A stretch of DNA of 64,000 bases from Poriferisodalis sp965205175. Lineage in GTDB: Bacteria; Actinomycetota; Acidimicrobiia; Acidimicrobiales; Poriferisodalaceae. Below the pieces are notes generated by a model. That model searched no databases. It had not been told where the DNA came from and worked only from the letters and a program-made list of their open reading frames with translations. The stretch lies in NCBI RefSeq assembly GCF_965205175.1, contig NZ_OZ242038.1:558001-622000 (forward strand), read 5' to 3'. Made by a program: the position numbers and the translations under genes. This document shows, piece by piece, positions 8,399 through 15,942 of this stretch (position 1 is its first letter; every line of letters starts with the position of its first letter).

Positions 8399-11300
8399 CT
8401 AGTTGACGGGCAGCTCGAACTGGTAGGAGGGCACGTCGCCGGCGGTGACCCGCACCGTGTGATCAGGCGCCGCCCACTCCACCTGCTCAGTGAGCACCCC
8501 GGCAGTCTTGGACTGCTTCGCGTTCCCGTCGCCGTCGTCGTCGATCTGCGCCGGCAGCTTCCCCGGCACGCCCTGCGAGTCGTCCTCCACCTGATCGGAC
8601 GCCGTCGGGTTCAAATAGCTGACCGGGAAACGGCCGTCCCAGTTGATGTTCCGGATCCCGAACGGGGTCTTGGCCGGCTCCCCTTCCCACAGGTCAACCA
8701 GCGTGCCGCTGTCGTCGTAATAGTAGCCGGGGAACATGATCGCCCCTCCCGACACGCCCGTACGCGGCCCCGGCAGCAGCGACGCGTCGCCGGTGGTGAA
8801 CCGCAGATGCCACACCTTGATCGGCCGAGCCGCAGCCACGTTGCCGGTCTGATGGTGCGTGAACTTGCGCTGCGCCGAGTCCGCGACATAGTTGCTGTTG
8901 CCGTACACGTCCGCAGCAGCGATCAGGTCCGCGGCGTTGTCCGGGTTCCAGCCCGGCACCAGCGACCCCAACAAGAAATTGCGCAGCTCGCTGGTGTTCT
9001 TATGCGCCGAATGCCACTCCCCGAACGTCACCTCGATGCCGACGCTGGACACCCCCCCGATCAACGGGTAGAACCTGCGATGCCAGTACGTGTTCACCGC
9101 CGACTCGTTCGCCGGACGAGCCGTGATCAGCTTCTCGCGGTCCGCGCAGTCATAGGCCAGCGTGAAATTGTCGGCGAAGTCCCTGTCGGCGTTCAACGCG
9201 TCCGCAATGTCGCCCAACGTCGGGGAACCCGCCAGGAACGTCACCCGCACCAGCCCGCCACCCGAACGGCCCACATTGCGGCCCACCGTCACGTCGATCT
9301 CCACCTCCTCGTCCTCCAACGCCGCGCCAGGCGCCCAATACGCCTTCGCGTAGTCGAAGCGCACCGCCCAGTCGTTGCCCTTCGCGCCCGCCGCGATCCC
9401 GTCCCAGCGGGCATAGGCCTGCATCTCGCGAGCCACCGTCAACCCCGACGCCGGCCACGTGATCGACGCGGACGTCGAACCGTCGTCGGCTTTGATCCGC
9501 GCACGCGGATCGCTGAACGCCGCCCCCACCGGGGCGCCCATGTGCGCCACCGGACGCAGACTCAAAAACCCTGTCTCGGTCGGCTTGGGCGCCACGTCCC
9601 CCGGCAGACCGCCCGGCTTGCCGTCATCAGCAGGGTCGTCGTTCACCCCCGTGTCGGGCCGCCCCACCCGGATCGAGGCGACCTTCGGCTTCGGGGTGCG
9701 CTTGGCCACCGCCGCACGCTCCAGCCTCGACCCGACGCCGTCCAACGACAACGCGCCCCGCTCCACGGTCACCGTGTCCCCCGCAGCCAGGAAATACGGA
9801 CTGCCCTTCGCCTCGTTCGTGTCGGTCTTGTCCTTGTCGCCGTTGAAATCGAACGCCTCCGCCAACGTCAACGCCGGATCGAACGCCTGCGTGTTCGTGC
9901 GACGGAACGACACGTCCTCCAAAGCCGCCACCGACACCTTCGCGCCCCGCTTCGAGGTCACAGACACCTTCCCGTTCGACAGCACCAGATCCTCATCGCC
10001 GCCCACCGCCCCAGTGGTCCGCAGATACACCTGCTTTTGGCCCTCCACCGCGATCACCTCCAACGGCGGCACCACCGACACCGACGCCTTCAACGGCACC
10101 GTGAACGACGCCGCCCCCACCCTGCGCATGTCACCCGACGCGCCCAACGCCGCGTCCCTGTCCGGACGCAGCTCCACCTTGTCGCCCGCCTTCAACGGCG
10201 CCAGCAAAGTCGCCGTCACCCTCGTGCCCGCCGTGCACGAACCCGCCGGCGGGAACGCGTCGTCCAGCTCCACCTTCGACACCAAAGCCGACACGCCGTT
10301 CACGAACAGCATCCCAACCAGCTTCGACAGATCCGCCCGCGTGGAGCGGATCGCGTCGCTGAACGTCACCGTGAACACCGACGGATCACCGGTCACACGG
10401 CCCGACCGAGACGCCGGCTGCGCGCTGATCGACGCCGACAACGAAGGCGCCGACCCCGCCGCAGCCACCGCAGCAGACACCACACCAGCCGACACCGCAG
10501 CAGTCCCCCCCACCGCCACCACCGACATATGCGTCTTGTTCCCCGAAGCGTCCTTCACCGGCGTCGCAGCCAGCCAATCCCGCACCACCCCCGGCAACTC
10601 CGCCCCCACCACCAAAATCGGCACCGGACGGCCGTCCCGATCCAGACCGCGGCCCATCACAGGCCCAGCCGCCACACCATCAGCCGTCGAGGACTCAGAC
10701 ACCAACGCCACCCGGCCCGTGTCAGTGCCCAAACCCCCACAACCGCCCCACATCAACTCCGCCAGCCTCACCGACGTCGCCGCCGCGTCACCCCCCGCAT
10801 ACCGATCCACCCGAGCCCCCAACGCCGTCACCGCGTCAGCCACACCCTCCGACACCTCCGACACGTCCCCGACGATCACCACACGGTCGATCCCGTTGTC
10901 CCCGATGTAATCCGCCGACACCGCAGGCAGCCTGTCAGCCGCCGTCAACAACAACGGCACCTGCATCCGATACGACAACGGACCCGCCAACACCGCAGAC
11001 GTGAACGGCACCCGATCCCCGTTCGCCAACAACACCGCCTCATCATCCGAACCGCACCACCGCGCCGACGACCGCACCCGCCCCGCCATCGCCGCCGCCG
11101 TCGCATACCTGTCCGCACCCGCCACACGCACCACCCGCGGCTTCGACGCCAAACCCTTCAACTCGGCCACCACCGCATCCGACACCGCCACCGGACCACC
11201 AGCCACAAACACCGTCCCCACACCCTGATCCTCCAAAAACGCCGCCACCCCCCCCGGCAACCGATCACGATACGTCAACACCACCGGCGCCTCCACAAAC

Positions 11301-11620
11301 CCCGCCAACCCAGCAGCAGACACCGCATCAATCTGCGACTCGCCCGACGCCACCACCACCACATCCACCGACCCCGGCAAACCCCCATCCGCGAAATGCC
11401 GCGCCAACAACAACGCCGTCTCATACCGATCCCGACCCGCAAACCCACGAGCATCAGGCCGACCGTCCCGATCCGAGTCCACCAACCACTCACCAGCCGA
11501 ATTCGCCGCACCCACCGGCACACCCCCCACCAACGACCCACCCAACAACGAACCCCCCAACAACACCACCACCAACACCACCCACCACGACCTGCGACCC
11601 GACACACGAACAACCGACAC
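8399..11620 (-). CDS. Giant secreted CWB2-repeat protein (paralogue 3 of 4)
   Basis: About 1,073 residues from GTG 11620, placed by the shared GAGGTG box; GTG 11632 and ATG 11659 are in frame upstream. Signal peptide, 'AANSAGEWLVDSDRDGRPD' loop, three CWB2 repeats ('GFAGRDRYETALLLARHF', 'VAGGPVAVSDAVV', 'VAVGGTAAVSAGVV'), then 'FTVTFSDAI', 'GDKVELRPDRDAALGASGD', 'DFNGDKDKTDTNEAKGSPY', 'TGVNDDPADDGKPGGLP' and a C-terminal 'QIDDDGDGNAK' followed by a short beta-rich tail ending ELPVN. The N-terminal third matches paralogue 2 almost exactly, whereas the C-terminal half aligns best with paralogue 4 (shared 'LLPGPRTG' and 'NINWDGRFP'), so the gene looks mosaic. The region near 10.6-11.7 kb has an extreme G/T-rich coding strand. 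Confidence 0.85.
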   Translation of the reverse strand: MSVVRVSGRRSWWVVLVVVLLGGSLLGGSLVGGVPVGAANSAGEWLVDSDRDGRPDARGFAGRDRYETALLLARHFADGGLPGSVDVVVVASGESQIDAVSAAGLAGFVEAPVVLTYRDRLPGGVAAFLEDQGVGTVFVAGGPVAVSDAVVAELKGLASKPRVVRVAGADRYATAAAMAGRVRSSARWCGSDDEAVLLANGDRVPFTSAVLAGPLSYRMQVPLLLTAADRLPAVSADYIGDNGIDRVVIVGDVSEVSEGVADAVTALGARVDRYAGGDAAATSVRLAELMWGGCGGLGTDTGRVALVSESSTADGVAAGPVMGRGLDRDGRPVPILVVGAELPGVVRDWLAATPVKDASGNKTHMSVVAVGGTAAVSAGVVSAAVAAAGSAPSLSASISAQPASRSGRVTGDPSVFTVTFSDAIRSTRADLSKLVGMLFVNGVSALVSKVELDDAFPPAGSCTAGTRVTATLLAPLKAGDKVELRPDRDAALGASGDMRRVGAASFTVPLKASVSVVPPLEVIAVEGQKQVYLRTTGAVGGDEDLVLSNGKVSVTSKRGAKVSVAALEDVSFRRTNTQAFDPALTLAEAFDFNGDKDKTDTNEAKGSPYFLAAGDTVTVERGALSLDGVGSRLERAAVAKRTPKPKVASIRVGRPDTGVNDDPADDGKPGGLPGDVAPKPTETGFLSLRPVAHMGAPVGAAFSDPRARIKADDGSTSASITWPASGLTVAREMQAYARWDGIAAGAKGNDWAVRFDYAKAYWAPGAALEDEEVEIDVTVGRNVGRSGGGLVRVTFLAGSPTLGDIADALNADRDFADNFTLAYDCADREKLITARPANESAVNTYWHRRFYPLIGGVSSVGIEVTFGEWHSAHKNTSELRNFLLGSLVPGWNPDNAADLIAAADVYGNSNYVADSAQRKFTHHQTGNVAAARPIKVWHLRFTTGDASLLPGPRTGVSGGAIMFPGYYYDDSGTLVDLWEGEPAKTPFGIRNINWDGRFPVSYLNPTASDQVEDDSQGVPGKLPAQIDDDGDGNAKQSKTAGVLTEQVEWAAPDHTVRVTAGDVPSYQFELPVN

Positions 11621-11651
11621 AACACACCTCACAAAACCCGACAGCACCCCA

Positions 11652-11698
11652 ACAGGCACCTACCCAACACAACCACACCACACCCACACCTGTGACAC
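11652..11698 (-). promoter_or_regulatory. Conserved upstream module of CWB2 paralogue 3
   Basis: 47-nt module: GTGTCACAGG (11689-11698 on the minus strand), GGTTGTGTTGGG core, AGGTGCCTGT proximal element, 32 nt before the start at 11620. Confidence 0.5.
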
Positions 11699-11809
11699 CC
11701 CACCACCACCCGCACCCAAGGAAGGCCAGCAGTGTGTCGGCACCGGGGACGATGCTCCAGCCGAGGGACCGCTACCGGACTTAGCCGTGCCGGACCGAGG
11801 GCTGCGTGC

Positions 11810-12346
11810 TCAGCCTCCTCCGTCTAGCCACTGCAGCACCACCACCAAGCCAGCCGCGCCGGCCGCCAACTCCAACGGCAACATGTACTGCACCCGACGC
11901 AGCCGGCGCTCAAGCCTCTCCATGCGAACATCCACGTAGCGCCGGTCCTCGGCGCGCTGCGCGTCCAGCCGCTCACGGTCCGCCTCCCGCTGGGCATCGC
12001 GCTCCTTGCGGTCCAATTCTCGCTGAGCAACTCGCTCGTTGCGCTCCGCCTCCCGCTGATCCGCAGCATCCTGGGCCCAGCGCGCCATCACCGCGTCGAA
12101 GTGCTCCTTCGTCATGAACCGCGCCGACTCAGCGTCGAAGTGCTCCTTTGTCACGAACCGCGCCAACTCCGACACGACGAAGCCCTCGGTGACCAAGTCC
12201 GGCGGCAGCTCACGGGGGACCAGCGACATCAGCAGTTTCGCAAGCTTCGGGCCGAACTGATCACACAGCCGAGCAGAGAGCAGCGCATGTTCTTCTTCGG
12301 ACGCCGCAGCCTCCGCACATCGAACCGTCAGAACGCGACGGGCCAT
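11810..12346 (-). CDS. Coiled-coil protein with C-terminal membrane anchor
   Basis: About 178 residues from ATG 12346 (MARRVLTV); the frame is open to 12526 but the extra 60 residues are low-complexity and absent from the related protein at 18877-19350. The order is a short helical N-terminal domain, two 'FVTKEHFDA'-type segments, a long Arg/Glu/Gln heptad region ('AERNERVAQRELDRKERDA') and a C-terminal hydrophobic helix followed only by 'QWLDGGG'. This architecture resembles DUF1640/Bdr-type proteins, which are small tail-anchored coiled coils of unknown bacterial function; that assignment is by pattern only. It sits inside the CWB2 array between paralogues 3 and 4 and has a paralogue 7 kb away. 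Most likely an inner-membrane tethered coiled coil. Confidence 0.65.
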   Translation of the reverse strand: MARRVLTVRCAEAAASEEEHALLSARLCDQFGPKLAKLLMSLVPRELPPDLVTEGFVVSELARFVTKEHFDAESARFMTKEHFDAVMARWAQDAADQREAERNERVAQRELDRKERDAQREADRERLDAQRAEDRRYVDVRMERLERRLRRVQYMLPLELAAGAAGLVVVLQWLDGGG

Positions 12347-12450
12347 AGGAGGCGGCCCCCTGCCGTCCAAGCGAGTTTCTGGAGCATCAGCAGCCCTGTT
12401 GGGCGAACCGCTGGCAGCCTCGCCCTCGCTTTTCTCGCATCTTGGCCGCG

Positions 12451-12484
12451 ACAAGGCCCAGGAGCTGATGCCCCAAGGCCTTGT
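12451..12484 (-). terminator. Possible hairpin downstream of CWB2 paralogue 4
   Basis: 8-bp inverted repeat ACAAGGCC/GGCCTTGT (12451-12458, 12477-12484) with an 18-nt loop, about 70 nt past the stop at 12554. Weak; could be chance. Confidence 0.25.
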
Positions 12485-12553
12485 CTTTGGAAGGTCGCGC
12501 AGTTCGTGGCCAGTCCCGGTGCGCACACCGAGCCCACTGGCGGCGGGTGGGAG

Positions 12554-15500
12554 CTAGTTGACGGGCAACTCGGTGACGTGTGAGGGCACGCTACCTGAGG
12601 TGACTCGCACGGTCTGCTTCGGCGCAGCCCACTCGACCTGTTCGGTCAACTTGCCAGCCGCCTTGGACTTCTTCGGATCGCCGGACTTGTCGTCGTCGAT
12701 CTGCTGCGGCAGCATCCCGGCCACATTGGTCGCTGCGGTCGCGGCATCGTACTCGACCTGGTCCGAGGAGTTCGGGTCCAAGAAGCTGTACGGAAACCTG
12801 CCGTCCCAGTTGATATTCCCTATGCCGCCCGGAGTGCGAAGTGTCTCGCCCTCCCACTGGTTCACCCGAGCGCCAGTGTTGTCGTAGAAGTAGCCCGGGA
12901 AGTTCAGCACGCCTCCGGTCGGGCCGGTGCGCGGCCCTGGCAGCAGCGATGCGTCACCAGTGATGAACCACAAGTGCCATGTCTTCGACGGCCCCATGGC
13001 GACATGGCCGTGAGCGAAATATCGTTGAGCGCTGGTGTCTTCGAAATTGTTCATTCCGGTGACATCGTCCGAGCCGACCCTGCTAGAGGTATCGTCGACG
13101 TCCCAGCCTCCGGGCCTCGGCACCAGCGTCGCCAACACGAAATTGCGCAGCTCAGAGGTTTGGCGTCCTGTGTTGTGCCATTCGTCGTAAACGACCTCGA
13201 AGCCGACGGTGGAAACGCCTCCCTGAAGACCGTACGTCTTGCGGTGCCAGTGAAGATCAGCCGACTCGGTGCTGACCGAGGCAGGCACCTTCAAGCGCAC
13301 ATCGTGATCGGCGCAGTTGTACGCAACAGTGAAGTTCGCGGTGAAATCGCTGTTGGCGGTCAACGCTTTTGCGACATCAGCCAGCGTCGGGGCACCCGCC
13401 AAGAATGTGATCCGGATGACGCCGCCACCTGACTGCCCGAAGTTGGCACCTACCGACACGTCGATGTCTACGTCGTCAGTGCTGTCCGCGGGGAAATACG
13501 ATTTCGCGAATTCCGTACGCACCGCCCAGTCGTTGCCCTTCGCGCCAGCCGCCATCCCGTCCCACCGACCGTAGATCTGCAATTGCCGGGCAGGCTTGGC
13601 ATCGCCCGACCCCCAGACGATGGCCCTCGATGCTCCCGGTGGGTCCGCCGGGCTGCGCGGATCAGTGAATGACGCTATCTCGTCCCCGACATGAGCAACC
13701 GGGCGCAGACTGATGTACGAACCGGAGGCGGCATCGGGCAGGGCATCGGCAGGCAGTCCGCCGGGCTTCTTGTCGTCAGTCGGATCGTCGTTGACGCCTG
13801 TGTCGGGACGGCCGATCCGTACGGCTGTGATCTTCGGCTTCGGCATCCGCTTGGTCACCACCGCACGCTTGCGCTGCGATTGTGCCGTGCCGTTCACCAA
13901 CGCGCCACGCTCCACCGTCACCGTATCTCCCGCGCCCAGGAAATACGGCGACCCCGCCGGCTCGTTCGTGTCGGTCTTGTCGTCATCACCGTTGTAATCG
14001 AAGGCCTCGGTCAACGTTAGCGCCGGCTCGTAGGCCTGCGAGTCGCTGCTTTTGAATATCTTCTCCGTGAGGTCTTGCACGGTGACTTTGGCACCGCGCT
14101 TCGAGGTGACCGTGATCTTCCCGTTTCGCTTACCGACATCATCCGAGCGACCCATCGCCATCGTCGTGCGCAGATACAGCCGCTTCTGGCCCTCGATCGC
14201 GATGACCTCCAACGGCGGCGGTACGGCCGGTGTCGTCTTCAACGGCACCGTGAACGACGTCGCCCCCACGCGTCGCATGTCTCCCGACGCGCCCACTGCC
14301 GCTTCCGCGTTCGGGCGCAGCTCAACCTTGTCGCCTGCTTTGAGATTCGACTCCAACGTCACCGTGACACGCTTGCCCGGCGCGCACGTGCCCGCCACTG
14401 GATAATCCGAGTCTTCAGTGACTTCTTCGGTCAGCACTCGTACGCCGTTCACGTACAGCATCGAACCGAGGTCCGCCTTCCAGTCCCCCGTCGTGTCAAT
14501 GGCATCACTGAACGTAATCTTGAACGAGTTCGGGTCACCCTCTGCGCGACCCGTGCGTGACGCAGCGTCCACGCTGATCGTCGCGGTGAGTGGCGTCCCG
14601 GAGGAGGCGGCGGCGACTGCGGCGGTCACCACCGCTGCCGACACTGCAGCCGTGCCGCCGACCGCGACAACCTGCAGATGCTTCTTGGTGCCGTCTGTAT
14701 TCTTGGCGGGCGTGGCTGCCAGCCAGTCCCGCACCGAGGCGGGCAGCTCGGCGCCGACCAACAGAATCGGCACCGGCGAGTCGTCACGGCTGATGCCGTT
14801 GCCCATCACCGGAGCAGCAGCAACACCGTCCGCCGTCGAACTCTCGGACACCAGAGCCACACGAGACTTGTCAGCACCCAGGCTGCCGCAGTTCCACATC
14901 AGCTTCGCAACTGCGACCGATGTCGCCGCCGCGTCGCTGCCCGCGTGCCGGTCCACCTTGGCGCCCAACGCGGTCACTTCGTCCGCAACCGCTTCTGACA
15001 CTTCGGTCTTGTCGCCGATGATCACTACTCGGTCGATGTTGTTGTCGCTGATCCACTCTGCCGTCGCACTCGGCAACGTCTTCGCCGCGGTCAACAGCAA
15101 GGGCATCTCCAACCCATACGACAACGGGCCGGCCAGCACCGCGGACGTGAAAGGTGACCGATCCCCGTTCACCAACAGCACGGCGTCGTCGTCGGAGTCG
15201 CACCAACGCGCCGACGTGCCGACCAGCTTGGCCATCGCCGCAGCCGTCGCGTACCGGTCCGCACCGGACACGCGCGTCACCGTCGGCTTCGACGCCAGCC
15301 CCTCCAACTGCTCCACCACCGAATCGGACACCGCCATCATGCCGCCTGCGACGTACACCTTGCGGACGCCCTGATCGGCGACGAACTCAGCCACCCCACG
15401 CGGCAAGCTGTCACGCCGCGTCAACAGCACCGGCGCTTCCTCCCACCTCGACAGCCCTGCAGCAGCCACCGCGTCGATTTGCGACTCCCCAGACGCCACC

Positions 15501-15763
15501 ACGACCGTGTCCACCGCAGCCGGCTCGCCGCCGTCAGCGAAGTGCTTCGCCAACAGCAACGCCGTCTCGTACCGGTCCCTGCCGGCGAACGCGCGCGAAT
15601 CCGGCCGCCCGTCGTTGTTCGAGTCGACCAGATACTCAGCCGCCGAGTTCGCTGCGCCCGCAGGCGAGCCAGCCACCACGCCCAGCACCGAACCGGCCAG
15701 CACCACCGCCGCCAGCACTGCCCACAACCTGCGACTCCGCACCGCAACACCCGCAACCGACAC
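12554..15763 (-). CDS. Giant secreted CWB2-repeat protein (paralogue 4 of 4)
   Basis: About 1,069 residues from GTG 15763 (GAGGTG box 4 nt upstream, as in the other copies). Signal peptide with core 'LWAVLAAVVLAGSVLG', 'AANSAAEYLVDSNNDGRPD' loop, three CWB2 repeats ('GRDRYETALLLAKHF', 'VAGGMMAVSDSV', 'VAVGGTAAVSAAVV'), Ig/SwmB-like region ('FKITFSDAID', 'GDKVELRPNAEAAVGASGD'), 'DYNGDDDKTDTNEPAGSPY', 'TGVNDDPTDDKKPGGLP' and a C-terminal 'QIDDDKSGDPKK' ending ELPVN. Base usage is closer to the genome average than in paralogues 2 and 3, so it may be an older copy. First gene of the array in the direction of transcription. Confidence 0.85.
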   Translation of the reverse strand: MSVAGVAVRSRRLWAVLAAVVLAGSVLGVVAGSPAGAANSAAEYLVDSNNDGRPDSRAFAGRDRYETALLLAKHFADGGEPAAVDTVVVASGESQIDAVAAAGLSRWEEAPVLLTRRDSLPRGVAEFVADQGVRKVYVAGGMMAVSDSVVEQLEGLASKPTVTRVSGADRYATAAAMAKLVGTSARWCDSDDDAVLLVNGDRSPFTSAVLAGPLSYGLEMPLLLTAAKTLPSATAEWISDNNIDRVVIIGDKTEVSEAVADEVTALGAKVDRHAGSDAAATSVAVAKLMWNCGSLGADKSRVALVSESSTADGVAAAPVMGNGISRDDSPVPILLVGAELPASVRDWLAATPAKNTDGTKKHLQVVAVGGTAAVSAAVVTAAVAAASSGTPLTATISVDAASRTGRAEGDPNSFKITFSDAIDTTGDWKADLGSMLYVNGVRVLTEEVTEDSDYPVAGTCAPGKRVTVTLESNLKAGDKVELRPNAEAAVGASGDMRRVGATSFTVPLKTTPAVPPPLEVIAIEGQKRLYLRTTMAMGRSDDVGKRNGKITVTSKRGAKVTVQDLTEKIFKSSDSQAYEPALTLTEAFDYNGDDDKTDTNEPAGSPYFLGAGDTVTVERGALVNGTAQSQRKRAVVTKRMPKPKITAVRIGRPDTGVNDDPTDDKKPGGLPADALPDAASGSYISLRPVAHVGDEIASFTDPRSPADPPGASRAIVWGSGDAKPARQLQIYGRWDGMAAGAKGNDWAVRTEFAKSYFPADSTDDVDIDVSVGANFGQSGGGVIRITFLAGAPTLADVAKALTANSDFTANFTVAYNCADHDVRLKVPASVSTESADLHWHRKTYGLQGGVSTVGFEVVYDEWHNTGRQTSELRNFVLATLVPRPGGWDVDDTSSRVGSDDVTGMNNFEDTSAQRYFAHGHVAMGPSKTWHLWFITGDASLLPGPRTGPTGGVLNFPGYFYDNTGARVNQWEGETLRTPGGIGNINWDGRFPYSFLDPNSSDQVEYDAATAATNVAGMLPQQIDDDKSGDPKKSKAAGKLTEQVEWAAPKQTVRVTSGSVPSHVTELPVN

Positions 15764-15792
15764 AGTACACCTCACAAACGCTGCAACGCCCA

Positions 15793-15839
15793 TCTGGCGC
15801 CTGAGAACAACAACCGCACCGTACCCCACCCTGTGACAC
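15793..15839 (-). promoter_or_regulatory. Conserved upstream module of CWB2 paralogue 4
   Basis: 47-nt module: GTGTCACAGG (15830-15839, minus strand), GGTTGTTGTT core, AGGCGCCAGA proximal element, 30 nt before the start at 15763. The most diverged of the four copies, which makes the retained elements more informative. Confidence 0.45.
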
Positions 15840-15942
15840 GGCGACAACCCCGGTCAAAGCGCCTCGGTCGCGACGCTGGGACTGGACTCTGCAACCATGC
15901 CGGGCAGCTACACCAACCCGTTGGGGCTCAGCCCGAGCGCCG

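Noticed and set aside
5137..8406. 1,089-residue open frame on the plus strand antisense to CWB2 paralogue 2
   Set aside because: Composition is Arg/His/Pro/Gln-rich without domains; it is a by-product of the strand skew and codon usage of the real minus-strand gene, which has signal peptide and CWB2 repeats.
8126..11695. 1,189-residue open frame on the plus strand antisense to CWB2 paralogue 3
   Set aside because: Same reason: low-complexity Arg/His/Thr/Pro protein, no recognisable motif, spans the opposite-strand gene and its upstream module.
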